NCBI RefSeq assembly: GCF_002950945.1
Contig: NZ_CP012673.1
Location: 8,756,501-8,820,500 of the forward strand
Length of the DNA: 64,000 bases
Source of the DNA: Sorangium cellulosum
GTDB taxonomy: Bacteria > Myxococcota_A > Polyangia > Polyangiales > Polyangiaceae
Reading direction: 5' to 3'
Shown here: in pieces, positions 25,985 through 35,154 of the stretch
Layout: each line of letters opens with the position of its first letter
How positions within the stretch are numbered: position 1 is the first letter of the stretch
Made by a program: the position numbers and the translations under genes
The notes under the pieces: generated by a model
What the model saw: the letters and a program-made list of their open reading frames with translations, nothing else
Told to the model about the DNA's origin: nothing
The model's database searches: none

Positions 25985-28900
25985 CTACTGCCGCGCCACG
26001 AGCCGCTTGCCCTGCGCCCTCAGGTTCGACACGGCCTCGCCCACCCGCTTCGCGAGCGGCAGCCCGCGCGGCACCACGACCCCGGTCGGCCCGCCCGCCC
26101 GCCCGAACGACCACGAGAGCGCCGAGCCCTCGGCGTCCCACGGCGCGAGCCGCTCCCGGCCCTCGGACGGCATCGCGCCGACGATCTCGCGCCGCAGCAG
26201 GTCGAGCACCGCAATCCGGTCCGCCGACGCGAGCAGCATCGTCCTGCCGTCGGGCGCGGCGGCGATGTCCTCCCACTCCGCCGCGCTCGACGCGTCGAGC
26301 ACCCGCTCCGCGACGCCACCCTGCCGCACCACGACGACCCCCGTCGCGTCCGCGAAGGCCACGTCGCCCGGCAGCGGCCCGTCGCCGATCGCGCTCGCCC
26401 GCGGCGTGGCGTACCCGAGCACACGCACCTCGCTCCGCGCCTCGTCGAGGCGCGCCACCGCGCCCGAGCTGAACGCGAGCCACAGCCCGGGGCCGACGCC
26501 GCCCCGCGCGGGGCTCGGGCGCGCCTCGTAGACGTAGCCGTCCGTCACCGCGAGCGTGCGCGACGCGAGGTCGCGGAACGACGTCGCGACCAGGTTGCCG
26601 TCGAGCTCCTGCGTGAAGAGCGTCCGGCACGCGGCGTCCACGCCGAGCACGAACGCCGGCGCCCTCGGCACGAGCTCCACCGTCGCGTCCGTGAGCGCGT
26701 CGAACACCCGCCACACGCCGTCCTCCTGGCGGTACGCCGCGACGCGGCCGTCGTCGCAGCGGCGCAGCAGGTGTCCCTTGCGCGCGGCCACCCGGCGCCG
26801 CGTGCCCTCGTCGTAGAGGCGCACCTCGCCGCCGATCTGGAAGGCCACCGTGCCCCCGCTCCGCAGCGCCGCCGCGGCCGAGGCGCCCGCGTCGAGGGCC
26901 TCCGGGCTCCCCCCCGGATCGCGCCCCTCGAACCCGAGCAGGCGCTCCGCCGCGGGCGGGCCCGGGGTGAACAGGACCAGGTCGCGCGTGAGCACGCGGC
27001 CGTCCGGGAGCCGCCACCCGCCGAGGAACACGTGCGGCCCGACGTCGCGCTCGGCGACGTCGTTCGCCTCGCCGCGCGAGCGCAGCGGCCGCGGCGCGCG
27101 CTGGTCCGGGGTCGCCTCGCACGGCGAGCCCTCGGGCGGCGGCGGGTCGCCGGGGGCGCGGCCGCCGGCGCGCAGGTAGTGCCAGACGCTGCCGCCGCCG
27201 CCGCAGACGCCGAGGTCGAGGCCGCCGGCGTCCCAGCGCGCCGACGCGGGCGCCGGATCGGTGTCGAGCTCGAGCAGCGGCACGCCGGGGCGGTCGAACG
27301 CGACGATCGACGTCCTGCCCTGCTGGACGAGCGCGATCACGGGATCGCGCGGGCTGAACCGCCCGAGCACCGCGGGCGAGGCCAGCGCGATCTCGGCGCT
27401 CCTGCCGGCGGCGGCGCCCGCGGCCGCGCCCTCGGCGGGGACGCCGGTCGGCTCCCAGAGCAGCGCCCTTCGCCCGAGCACCGCCGCGACGCGCTCGCCG
27501 TCGGGCGAGACGCCGAGCACGTTGCCGCGGAACGGGTGCCGGTCGACGGCGCCGGCGCCGCCGCCGCGCCGCATGTCCCAGCGCGCGACGCCGCCGTCGG
27601 TCGAGCAGGCTAGCACGGGCGCCGCCTCGGCCACGTGGACCGCGCTGCTGCAGCGGACCGGCGAGACCGCGGCGAGCGCCACCGTGCCGCCCTCCTGCAG
27701 CCGGAAGACGTGGACCTCACCCGTGACCGAGCGCGTGGCGACCGCCGTGTCGAACGCGAACGGCACCCGCTCGACGTGCGGCGCGTCGTGCGGCCGCAGC
27801 GAGAGCACACGCGGCGACTTGGCGCGCGCGACGGTCTCCGGGTCGGCGTCGAGCTCCACGCCCTCGATGACCTCGGGGTCCGGCGGGATCAGGTCGGCCA
27901 CGATCATCGCGCCCCCCGGCCCGCCGGCGATGACCCAGCGGGCGTCCCACGGCAGCGCCGGCGACGTCGCGCCGTCGAGCGTGAGGAAGTGCGCGCGCGG
28001 CAGGCCCCTCGCCGCGGCCGCGAGGTCGAGCGGCAGCGCGCCGTCGTCGGCGCGCCGCTCCATGGCCGCGGCGATCCAGGCGGCGCGGTGGTACGGATCC
28101 TCGGTTCGTCGAGATTTGCCGATGATCTCCGCGAGATCGGCGCGCTCTTCGGCCGCCCGGCGCGCGGCCTCGGCGCCGGCCTGGCGCGCGGCGAACCACC
28201 GCTCGGCGGCGACGGCGGCGCCGAGCGCGAGGCCGATCGCGGCGGCGGCGCCGAGCTTCTTCGCGTGCTGGACGCGGGCGCGCCGGAGGCTCTCGCGGGC
28301 GAGGGCGCGCTCGCGCCGCGGGAGCCGGTCGACGTCGACGGCGCCCGCCTTGATCTGGTCGAGCAGGTCGCGCCGGAGGAGGAGCTCGGGCTGCTCGCCG
28401 GAGCGGTCCCACACGTCGCCGGCCTCGCGCAGCCGCTCGAGCAGGATGAGGCGGTCCATGTGCATCGCGCGCGTGGCGGCGAGGTGCGGCCAGCTCGAGA
28501 CCAGCGCGCCGTGGGCGAGCTCCACGGTCCGGTCGCGGCGGGAGAGCAGGCGCGCGCACTCGAGGGCGCCGAGGACCTCCGTGGCTTCGGCGGGCGAGGA
28601 GGTGGTCTCGACGAGCTCGTCCTCGGCCCAGCGGACGCGCGACCCGTCCATGGCGCCGAGGCGGAGCAAGAGCTCGTCGGCGACGGCCCGGCGCGGCGGG
28701 TCGAGGGCGGCGAGGGCCGCGTCGGCGTGCCGGGCGAGGGCGCCGCGGACGCCGCCGAGCCGGTCCCAGGCCTCGGCGTGGAGCGCGCCGGAGGCGTCGC
28801 GGGCGTCCCACCACGCGGCGAGGGCGAGCGCGACGAACGAGAGCGCGGCGCCGCCGCTCCGGAGCTCGCGCTGCACCTCGGCGGCGACGTGGCCGAGGCC

Positions 28901-30772
28901 GCGCACCTCGGCGCCCGCGAGGGCCGCGGGCCGCGCCACGAGGTCCTTCACGGCGGCGGCGGCGGGCAGGCCGACGTAGCGCAGGGCCGCGCGGAGCCCC
29001 TCGCCGGCGGGCGAGGCGAGCAGCTCCGCGGCGCGCTCGTCGGCCTCGTCGAGCACGCCGATGAGCCGGAGCCCGCGCGGCGCCTCGCCGCCGGCGAGGG
29101 CGGAGACGAGGGCGGCGAGCCGGCCGGCGCCGAGGGGCGCGATCGGGTCGACGACGAGCGCGACGCCGACGGGGGAGGCCATGCAGAACCTGGTGAGGGC
29201 GGCGAGGTCGGCGGTCTCGAGCTCGGGCGAGACGGCGGCGAGGGCGCGGGCGAGGGCGGCGTCGGGGTCGGCGTGCGGGGTGGCCACCGGGTCGCCGCTC
29301 GGGGGGGCGTTCGGCGAGACGCGCGCCTCGATCCAGTCGTCCTTGTGGTCGACGTGGCGGCGCGCGAGGTGGGGCACGAGGCCGGCGGAGGCGAGCGACG
29401 TCTTGCCCGATCCGCGCGGTCCCTGGAGGATGACGCACGGCTCGAACTCGAGCTCGCGCCCTAGGCGGGCGATGTCGTCGTCGCGCCCGAAGAGGAGCCC
29501 CTCGTCGGTCGACGAGAGCGGGGCGAGGCCGCGGTACGGCGGATCGGGCACGCCGTGGGGGCGCTCCCAGACCTCGTCGAGCAGCTGCTTCAGCCGCCCC
29601 GGCGCGACCCGGCGGTGCGCGGGGTCGATGGAGAGCAGGCGCACGAGCAGCGCGACGAGCCCGCGCGGGAGCCGGGCGGGGTCGCGCGCGAGGTCGCGCA
29701 TCGCGCCGCGCAGGGTGGCGGCGCGGAGATCGGCCCACCAGGCGCTCACGCGGGGGGGATCGGCGCAGTCGTCGGGCTCGGAGGAGACGTCGTGCGGGAG
29801 GCGACCGGTCGCGAGCTGCACGATGCAGACGGCGAGCGCGTAGGCATCCGTGGCGGCGGTGGGCTCGGCCATCTCGAGCACCTCGGGAGCCATGAAGCCC
29901 GGGGTCCCGATGACGCTGCGGGCGGCGGCGGGGCTGTTCGCGCCGGCGAAGGCGCGGCGGGTGGAGGCGTAGACGTCGCGCTCGGCGAGGAAGGCGGCGG
30001 TGCCGAGCTCGCCGAGCGCGCCGGGGGGCGTGACGGCGCCCGGGGAGGCGGCCGCGCCCGCAGGGGCGGCGACGGCGAGCGCGGCGCCGGGGAGCGGGAC
30101 GGTGCCGGCAAAGGCGACCGCGCCGGGGGCGGCGACGGCGACGGCGCCGCCGGCGAACGCCGGGGCCGCGCCGGGGGCGCGCGAGACGGGGCCGGACGGC
30201 GTGGGGCCGGCGCGCCGCGAGATGCCGAAGTCGAGCACCTTGAGGGCGCCGTCGTGCGTGAGGAACAGGTTGGCGGGCTTGAGGTCGAGGTGGACGACGC
30301 CGCGCGCGTGGATGACGTCGAGCGCGCCGGCGACGTCGCGCGCCCAGGCGACGACGCGGCGCCACGGGATGCGGCCGCGGTAGCGGATCAGGTCGGCGAG
30401 GTTGCGGCCCTCGAGGAGCTCCATCGCGACGAACGGCGTCCGCGGGGTGCCGTGGAGGATGCCGGCGGCGTAGATCGTGACGAGCGAGGGGTGGCGGAAC
30501 GAGGCGAGGAGCTTGGCCTCCTCGGCCCAGTCCGGAGCCTCCACGAAGTCCGAGACGAGCAGCTTGAGGGCGACCTCGCGGAACGGCGCGCCGTCGGGCA
30601 GGAGCTCCTCGGCGCGCCAGACGTCGCCGAAGCCGCCGCGGCCGAGCCGGACGCGGAGGAGGTAACGGCGGTCGAGGACGTCGCCCGGGGCGTGCGCGAG
30701 CCCCCCCGGCGGCATGGGGACGGGGCCGGGATCGCGGGAGGAGCTGCCCTCATCGACGAGCGTGCGGTCCAT
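25985..30772 (-). CDS. Ser/Thr protein kinase fused to P-loop ATPase, membrane segment and beta-propeller
   Basis: A 1595-residue protein. The Hanks-type kinase domain at about 37-400 has GRGGFGDVW (P-loop), VALKLL (Lys), HLDLKPANLFL (catalytic loop, HLD in place of HRD), LDFGISRR (DFG) and GTPGFMAPEVLEM, with a low-complexity Ala/Pro insertion at about 195-270. Then a P-loop NTPase of nSTAND type follows: LLFGRDDDIARL and Walker A GPRGSGKTS near residue 450. A single hydrophobic segment (AAAAIGLALGAAVA) near 836-858 precedes about 730 residues of WD40-like propeller sequence (VLGVSPDGERVAAVLG, IALASPAVLGRFSPRDP). The layout fits an inner-membrane kinase with the kinase end in the cytoplasm; sidedness of the propeller is not certain. 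Two fragments of its tail and one of its middle occur elsewhere in the window. Confidence 0.9.
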   Translation of the reverse strand: MDRTLVDEGSSSRDPGPVPMPPGGLAHAPGDVLDRRYLLRVRLGRGGFGDVWRAEELLPDGAPFREVALKLLVSDFVEAPDWAEEAKLLASFRHPSLVTIYAAGILHGTPRTPFVAMELLEGRNLADLIRYRGRIPWRRVVAWARDVAGALDVIHARGVVHLDLKPANLFLTHDGALKVLDFGISRRAGPTPSGPVSRAPGAAPAFAGGAVAVAAPGAVAFAGTVPLPGAALAVAAPAGAAASPGAVTPPGALGELGTAAFLAERDVYASTRRAFAGANSPAAARSVIGTPGFMAPEVLEMAEPTAATDAYALAVCIVQLATGRLPHDVSSEPDDCADPPRVSAWWADLRAATLRGAMRDLARDPARLPRGLVALLVRLLSIDPAHRRVAPGRLKQLLDEVWERPHGVPDPPYRGLAPLSSTDEGLLFGRDDDIARLGRELEFEPCVILQGPRGSGKTSLASAGLVPHLARRHVDHKDDWIEARVSPNAPPSGDPVATPHADPDAALARALAAVSPELETADLAALTRFCMASPVGVALVVDPIAPLGAGRLAALVSALAGGEAPRGLRLIGVLDEADERAAELLASPAGEGLRAALRYVGLPAAAAVKDLVARPAALAGAEVRGLGHVAAEVQRELRSGGAALSFVALALAAWWDARDASGALHAEAWDRLGGVRGALARHADAALAALDPPRRAVADELLLRLGAMDGSRVRWAEDELVETTSSPAEATEVLGALECARLLSRRDRTVELAHGALVSSWPHLAATRAMHMDRLILLERLREAGDVWDRSGEQPELLLRRDLLDQIKAGAVDVDRLPRRERALARESLRRARVQHAKKLGAAAAIGLALGAAVAAERWFAARQAGAEAARRAAEERADLAEIIGKSRRTEDPYHRAAWIAAAMERRADDGALPLDLAAAARGLPRAHFLTLDGATSPALPWDARWVIAGGPGGAMIVADLIPPDPEVIEGVELDADPETVARAKSPRVLSLRPHDAPHVERVPFAFDTAVATRSVTGEVHVFRLQEGGTVALAAVSPVRCSSAVHVAEAAPVLACSTDGGVARWDMRRGGGAGAVDRHPFRGNVLGVSPDGERVAAVLGRRALLWEPTGVPAEGAAAGAAAGRSAEIALASPAVLGRFSPRDPVIALVQQGRTSIVAFDRPGVPLLELDTDPAPASARWDAGGLDLGVCGGGGSVWHYLRAGGRAPGDPPPPEGSPCEATPDQRAPRPLRSRGEANDVAERDVGPHVFLGGWRLPDGRVLTRDLVLFTPGPPAAERLLGFEGRDPGGSPEALDAGASAAAALRSGGTVAFQIGGEVRLYDEGTRRRVAARKGHLLRRCDDGRVAAYRQEDGVWRVFDALTDATVELVPRAPAFVLGVDAACRTLFTQELDGNLVATSFRDLASRTLAVTDGYVYEARPSPARGGVGPGLWLAFSSGAVARLDEARSEVRVLGYATPRASAIGDGPLPGDVAFADATGVVVVRQGGVAERVLDASSAAEWEDIAAAPDGRTMLLASADRIAVLDLLRREIVGAMPSEGRERLAPWDAEGSALSWSFGRAGGPTGVVVPRGLPLAKRVGEAVSNLRAQGKRLVARQ

Positions 30773-30946
30773 CGCAGGACGACGGTATCACCGGCGCGGG
30801 GAGAGGTGGGCCGCCCGTCCCCGTTCTCCGTCTTCCCTCTCCGGCGCACGTGCGCCGGGCTCGCCCCGCGCCGCGGCCCCTCGCCCGGGCGCGCTCAGCC
30901 GGTCTGCCCATGGACATCTCCAACCTGGCACGCGACACTGTCGCTC

Positions 30947-31534
30947 ATGGGCGTGGCGGCACCTCGACGGAGACTCTCGCCGGAGGAGTACCTCTCGCTC
31001 GAGCGCGCCTCCGAGGTGAGGCACGAGTACGCCGACGGCGAGATCTTCGCGATGTCCGGCGGCACCTTCGAGCACAGCGCCGTCGCCGCGAACATCGTCC
31101 GGCTGCTCGGCAACGCGCTGGGTGATCGCGGGTGCACGGCGCTGAACTCCGACATGCGCATCAAGATCCCTGCCGCGCACCGCTACGTCTACCCGGACGG
31201 CTCGGTCGTCTGCGGTCGTCCAGCGTTCGAGGATGAGCGGCGCGACACGCTGCTGAATCCGGTCCTCGTCGTCGAGGTGCTCTCCGAGTCGAGCGAGGCC
31301 TACGACCGCGGCGACAAGTTCGCGCACTACCAGACCGTATCGTCGATCCGCGAGGTCGTCCTCGCGTCGCAGAAGGCGCCTCGGATCGAGGTGTTCACGC
31401 GCCAGGCGGACGAGAGCTGGGTGCTCCGCGTCTACGGTCCCGGCGACGGAGCTGCGCTGTCCTCGGTCGGGTGCGAGATCGCGGTGGACGACGTCTACCG
31501 GGGCGTGTTCGAGACGGCGGTCGCGACGGGCTGA
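30947..31534 (+). CDS. Uma2-family (DUF820) restriction-endonuclease-fold protein
   Basis: A 195-residue protein from ATG 30947 (MGVAAPRRRLSPEEYLSLER). The Uma2 signature is complete: YLSLERASEVRHEYADGEIF, HSAVAANIVRLLG, the PD of YVYPDGSVVCG, and the downstream acidic/Lys motif LVVEVLSESSEAYDRGDK with K-F-AHYQ. These give the PD-(D/E)xK nuclease core. Members are abundant in cyanobacteria and myxobacteria, and their biological role is not established. It is divergent from the kinase gene (174 bases between the starts); nothing else is seen in that gap. Confidence 0.92.
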   Translation: MGVAAPRRRLSPEEYLSLERASEVRHEYADGEIFAMSGGTFEHSAVAANIVRLLGNALGDRGCTALNSDMRIKIPAAHRYVYPDGSVVCGRPAFEDERRDTLLNPVLVVEVLSESSEAYDRGDKFAHYQTVSSIREVVLASQKAPRIEVFTRQADESWVLRVYGPGDGAALSSVGCEIAVDDVYRGVFETAVATG

Positions 31535-31589
31535 GGCCGCTCCCGCTGCGCTCGCCCGCGGGACACGACACGCCCCAGTCGCCGGGTCC

Positions 31590-32352
31590 GCCGGCAGGGT
31601 CTTGTCGTGGGAACACGGTCCGGCCTGTCCGCGCAATCCTGCCACTCCGCTGCAGCCGCATCGGTCCCCGTCTCCCCTCTCCCGTCTTCGTCTCCCGTGC
31701 GCGTGCTCGATTCTTCCGTGGCCGTCAACGATCTCCCATCAGCGCTCGACGATCCGTGTCGTCTTGTTCCCCGTGCGCAACCACTGCTGCGGAGGCTCAT
31801 CACGGAAAGAGAGGAACCGCCAAGGACGCCAAGGACGCCAAGTTTATGTAAAAAGAACCACGCGCCTGACGCCGGCGCGGAGGACGGCCACTTTGAAGGT
31901 CATCACGAGATCAAGCCGAAGCCTTGCCGCCTTGAGATATGACAGGGTCTGCGCGACGTGGATCGGGGCGATGGACTCGGTGGCCTTGAGCTCGACGACG
32001 AGCTGACCATCCACCACGAGGTCCATCCGAGCGTGGCCCACGAGATTCCCCTTGTAGTCCACGCGGATGGGCACTTGCCGGGCGAACGGGATGCCGCGCA
32101 GGGATAGCTCGACGCAGAGCGCTTCCTCGTAGATGGCTTCGAGGAAACCAGGGCCGAGAGTTCGGTGCACTTCGATCGCTGCGCCGATGACGCAGCGGGC
32201 GAGGCGATCCAGCTCCCCGCCAGGCTCGCCCCTCACTTCTCCCTTGGCGTCCTTGGTGTCCTTGGTGTCTTGGCGGTTCATCTCCTGTCTATCGGCACAC
32301 CCCCGCCCTCTGTTGCGCGCTCCGCCACAAAATGCGATTGGCACGTTGAGGT
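31590..32352. repeat. Long direct repeat of about 765 bp containing a GxxExxY gene, copy 1
   Basis: This segment and 35155-35925 match from GGCAGGGTCTTG..GTGGGA (about 31592) through CACGGTCCGGCCTGTCCG, GTCAACGATCTCCC, the CCAAGGACG arrays and the GxxExxY gene, to TGTCTATCG.CACCCCCGC and CTCCGCC past the gene start (about 32330). Both copies are in the same orientation, about 3.5 kb apart, with the LysR/DoxX/nitroreductase unit between them. The 31535-31843 stretch holds no ORF of its own. Confidence 0.8.
31844..32281 (-). CDS. GxxExxY-family protein, copy 1
   Basis: A 145-residue protein from ATG 32281 (MNRQDTKDTKDAKGEVRGEP) with CAGGAG directly upstream. The family hallmark is LGPGFLEAIYEEALCVEL (G-x2-E-x2-Y), preceded by CVIGAAIEVHRTLGPG. 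The nuclease-like core follows: ARMDLVVDGQLVVELKATES (D-x(n)-E-x-K). The end is a short hydrophobic strand (VLRAGVRRVVLFT). The N-terminal KDTKDAKG is encoded by the CCAAGGACG repeats. The inverse array stands immediately after the stop codon (31819-31842), so the mRNA could fold with the gene in the loop. GxxExxY proteins are found in many bacteria, often with such NAKDAKG-type leaders; function unknown. Confidence 0.88.
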   Translation of the reverse strand: MNRQDTKDTKDAKGEVRGEPGGELDRLARCVIGAAIEVHRTLGPGFLEAIYEEALCVELSLRGIPFARQVPIRVDYKGNLVGHARMDLVVDGQLVVELKATESIAPIHVAQTLSYLKAARLRLDLVMTFKVAVLRAGVRRVVLFT

Positions 32353-32540
32353 GCTCCCGAGCCAGGGCAGCCGCCCGCGCGCCGAGCGCGGAGCGCGATC
32401 TCGCGCAAGGAGGTCGCCTGCGCGCCCTGCCCGGTGGGCTCTCCCGCTCCGCTTCGCTCGCGTCGGGCTGCGTGGCGGCCGGGACTTGCCCCAATTGCCG
32501 GCTCATGTGGATCGACCGGGATGGGGTCTGCGGGGCGAGG

Positions 32541-33536
32541 TTATCCGGAGGCGCGCCGGGCATCGCCGGGCGATCTCGAGCGCGGGCGCGGGCCGCCCTT
32601 CGCCGCCCGCTTCGGCTTCGGCGCGTCCGCCCGCGGGAGGAGATCCCCCCCTCCCCACGCCATCACCGCGTCGAGGAAGGCGCGGAGCTGCGGCGGCATG
32701 AACTCCCGCTCCGCGTAGACCACCGAGATGTGCGAGTCCGCCTGGATCGCGCCTTTCAGCACGTGCACGAGGGCGCCGCTCTCGAGGTGCGGGTGCGCGA
32801 CCCCCTGCGGCAAGAGGGCGATGCCGAGGCCCTGGAGCGCGGCGTCGCAGAGCAGGTGCATGTCGTTCGTGAAGAACGCGCCCTCGACCTGGAACTTACC
32901 GCCGGAGGACGGCCATTGTGTCTGCGGCAGCTCTCCCCGGGCGAAGCCCATGAGGCAGCGGTGGCTCCGCAGATCACGGCGCGTGCGCGGCGTGCCGCGG
33001 GCCTCGAGGTACGCGGGCGAGGCGACCGCGAGCACCGGCATGTGCACCAGCGTCCGGGCGACGAGGCCGGGCTCGAGCGCGGTGCTCGCGCGGAGCGCGA
33101 CGTCGTAGCCGCCGCGCTGGAGGTCGACGTACTGGGTCGTGCTGTGGACGTGGAGGCGGACCTCGGGGTAGCGCCGCGCAAAATCGCAGATCATCGCGCT
33201 GAAGCCCGCGCCCATCATGGGCGGCACCGAGACGCGCAGCTCGCCGCGCACGGCGCCGTCGGCCTTGCGCACGCTCGCCTCGGCGTGGTGGACGGCGTCG
33301 AGCACGATGCGGGCGTGGCGGAGGAGCGCCTCGCCCGCGTCGGTGAGGGCGAGGCTGCGGGTCGTCCGGCGGAGCAAGCGCACCCCGAGCCGCTCCTCCA
33401 GCCGCGCGAGGCGGCGGCTGATGGTGGCGCGAGGGACGCCGAGCTCGGCGGCGGCGCGGGACAGGGATTGGGCCTCCACGGTCTTCGAGAAGGCGAGGAG
33501 CTCGGAGGTCTCGAGGGGTTCGTCCATCTGGATCAA
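32541..33536 (-). CDS. LysR-family transcriptional regulator
   Basis: A 331-residue protein. The N-terminal winged helix-turn-helix at about 8-66 is typical: LLAFSKTVEAQSLSRAAAEL, GVPRATISRRLARLEERLGV, RLLRRTTRSLALTDAGE. The substrate-binding part spans about 95-300 (GELRVSVPPMMGAGFSAMIC, GYDVALRASTALEPGLVAR, LCDAALQGLGIALLPQGV). A basic tail (KPKRAAKGGPRPRSR) follows. It is divergent from the DoxX/nitroreductase pair (68-base gap), the usual arrangement for a LysR regulator and its target. The ligand is unknown; an electrophile or quinone-type stress would fit the targets. The 32353-32540 gap shows no gene. Confidence 0.92.
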   Translation of the reverse strand: MIQMDEPLETSELLAFSKTVEAQSLSRAAAELGVPRATISRRLARLEERLGVRLLRRTTRSLALTDAGEALLRHARIVLDAVHHAEASVRKADGAVRGELRVSVPPMMGAGFSAMICDFARRYPEVRLHVHSTTQYVDLQRGGYDVALRASTALEPGLVARTLVHMPVLAVASPAYLEARGTPRTRRDLRSHRCLMGFARGELPQTQWPSSGGKFQVEGAFFTNDMHLLCDAALQGLGIALLPQGVAHPHLESGALVHVLKGAIQADSHISVVYAEREFMPPQLRAFLDAVMAWGGGDLLPRADAPKPKRAAKGGPRPRSRSPGDARRASG

Positions 33537-33558
33537 ATCCTGGCAGGTGCTTCCAGAT

Positions 33559-33576
33559 GTTGATGCATTGATACAG
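33559..33576. promoter_or_regulatory. Possible LysR operator in the divergent gap
   Basis: TGTTGATGCATTGATACA: an AT-rich, dyad-like T-N11-A stretch in an otherwise GC-rich 68-base intergenic region. It is centred between the LysR start (33536) and the DoxX start (33605). The assignment rests on position and base composition only. Confidence 0.3.
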
Positions 33577-33604
33577 ACGTGTCCACGGCCCAGAATGCTC
33601 GCTC

Positions 33605-34033
33605 ATGAACGACAAGGCACGCACCATCGGTTACTGGATCGCGACGGGTCTCCTCGGCTTCGCCTTCGCCGCGGGCGGGCTCGCCGATCTCTCTGGCTCC
33701 CCCCAGGTCCTCGAGGGCATGGCGCACCTCGGCTACCCGGCCTACTTCGCCACCCTCCTCGGCGCATGGAAGGTGCTCGGCGCCATCGCCCTCTTCGCCC
33801 CGCGCTTCCCGCGCCTCAAGGAGTGGGCGTACGCCGGCATCTTCTTCGATCTCACCGGCGCCGCCGTCTCCCACGCCGCCGTGGGCGACGCCGCCGGCAA
33901 GGTGATAACGCCCCTCGTCCTCGTCGCCGTCGCCGCCGCCTCCTGGGCGCTGCGCCCCGAGAGCCGCAGGCTCGCGAGCGCCCCGAAGCCCGACGCCGAG
34001 GTCCGCGTCGGCAGGCCCGCGCTCGCGACCTGA
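33605..34033 (+). CDS. DoxX-like membrane protein
   Basis: A 142-residue integral membrane protein with four predicted hydrophobic helices: IGYWIATGLLGFAFAAGGLA, a second in PAYFATLLGAWKVLGAIALF, a third in WAYAGIFFDLTGAAVSHAA, and PLVLVAVAAASWAL. The pattern GLADLSGSPQVLEGMAHLGY and AWKVLGAIALFAPRFPRLKEW are typical of the DoxX-like family. Members are linked to redox or thiol stress in some bacteria; the role here is not known. It is followed after 58 bases by the nitroreductase gene, and both are probably controlled by the divergent LysR regulator. A short hydrophilic tail follows the last helix. Confidence 0.85.
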   Translation: MNDKARTIGYWIATGLLGFAFAAGGLADLSGSPQVLEGMAHLGYPAYFATLLGAWKVLGAIALFAPRFPRLKEWAYAGIFFDLTGAAVSHAAVGDAAGKVITPLVLVAVAAASWALRPESRRLASAPKPDAEVRVGRPALAT

Positions 34034-34091
34034 CGCGGGATCTCACGGAACGACTCGCCCGACCTCGCCCACGTACCACGGAGCAAGCCCC

Positions 34092-34676
34092 ATGAGCGAC
34101 CAACTCCTCCAGCAGATCCTCCTCGAAGCCCGCACCCACAACGGCTGGCTCGCCGAGCCCATCGACGACGCGACCCTGCGCCGCCTCCACGAGGCCCTGC
34201 GCCTCGGGCCGACCGCGGCCAACAGCGTGCCGGCGCGGATCGTCTTCGTGAAGAGCCCTGAGGCCAAGGAGCGCCTGCGCCCCTGCCTCGCGCCGGGCAA
34301 CGTCGAGAAGACCATGAGCGCGCCCGTCACCGCGATCATCGCCTACGACACGCGCTTCCACGAGAAGATGCCGAAGCTCTTCCCGGCGCGCCCGACGATG
34401 GGCGAGGCCCTCGCCGGGATGCCGCCGGAGCAGCGCGACTTCTTCCTCCTGCAGAACGCCTCGCTCCAGGCCGGCTACCTGATCCTCGCGGCCCGCGCGC
34501 TCGGGCTCGACTGCGGGCCGATGGGCGGCTTCGACCGGGAGAAGGTCGACGCCGCGTTCTTCGCCGACGTGCCGTGGAGATCGATCCTCCTCATCAACCT
34601 GGGCCACGGCGATCCGGCGAAGCTCTACCCGCGCAACCCCCGCCTCGATTTCGAAGAGGCCTGCCGTATCGCGTAG
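34092..34676 (+). CDS. Nitroreductase-family oxidoreductase (RutE/HadB-like)
   Basis: A 194-residue FMN-dependent nitroreductase fold protein (MSDQLLQQILLEARTHNGWL). Family features: LRRLHEALRLGPTAANSVPA (FMN-phosphate contact region), IVFVKSPEAKERLRPCLAPG NVEK, VTAIIAYDTRFHEKMPKLFP, LQNASLQAGYLILAARALGL and GPMGGFDREKVDAAFF, ending PRNPRLDFEEACRIA. These match the malonic semialdehyde reductase subgroup best, in length as well. NAD(P)H-dependent reduction of an aldehyde or nitro/quinone compound is expected. No pyrimidine-degradation (rut) genes are nearby, so a Rut pathway role is not supported. It is second in the DoxX operon under the LysR regulator. Confidence 0.88.
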   Translation: MSDQLLQQILLEARTHNGWLAEPIDDATLRRLHEALRLGPTAANSVPARIVFVKSPEAKERLRPCLAPGNVEKTMSAPVTAIIAYDTRFHEKMPKLFPARPTMGEALAGMPPEQRDFFLLQNASLQAGYLILAARALGLDCGPMGGFDREKVDAAFFADVPWRSILLINLGHGDPAKLYPRNPRLDFEEACRIA

Positions 34677-34770
34677 CCCACCTGCACGAACCTGCAGGCC
34701 GGCTTGCAGGGCGCCATCGCGGGGAGGCCGCCACGACGCGCCGGAGACGAGGCCCGTGGGACGCCCGACA

Positions 34771-35085
34771 TCACCTGCACGAGCAGTTGTATCCGCCGGC
34801 CATCGTGTTCAGGGAATACAGACGACCGCTGGATCCGCCGTCGTACTGGCTGCCGTCGACAAACACGGTACAGCCGGCCACGACGGAGAGCCTCGTGACC
34901 CTGATCGGTACGAGGTAATCGACGGCCACGTTCTCGCGGACCACCGTGGTCCGGGGAGGTGAACCGAGGGAGATCCGGCCGCATACCCGCGACTGCGCGC
35001 GATCCTCGGCGGCCGCGTCGGCCGCGAGCAGGATCGAGGGCAAGGTGAGGACGAGCGTGGCAATTGCCTTCGAGACGAGCTTCAT
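34771..35085 (-). CDS. Small secreted protein, 104 residues, possibly beta/gamma-crystallin-like
   Basis: It starts at ATG 35085 (MKLVSKAIATLVLTLPSILL); a signal peptide with likely cleavage after LAADAAAE is evident. The mature part of about 80 residues is beta-rich with three or four cysteines: RVCGRISLGS, LSVVAGCTVFVDGSQYDGG, then SLNTMAGGYNCSCR at the very end. The GCTVFVDGSQYDGGSSGRLY stretch recalls one beta/gamma-crystallin Greek-key motif (aromatic-G at the turn), but this is a weak resemblance. No partner genes. The 35086-35419 gap contains only the left part of the long direct repeat. Confidence 0.6.
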   Translation of the reverse strand: MKLVSKAIATLVLTLPSILLAADAAAEDRAQSRVCGRISLGSPPRTTVVRENVAVDYLVPIRVTRLSVVAGCTVFVDGSQYDGGSSGRLYSLNTMAGGYNCSCR

Positions 35086-35154
35086 GATCCACCCCCCGGC
35101 GCCCCGAGATCTGTTGAGGAGGCGCTGGGAGACCTCTGGGGCCGAGGATCCCTC

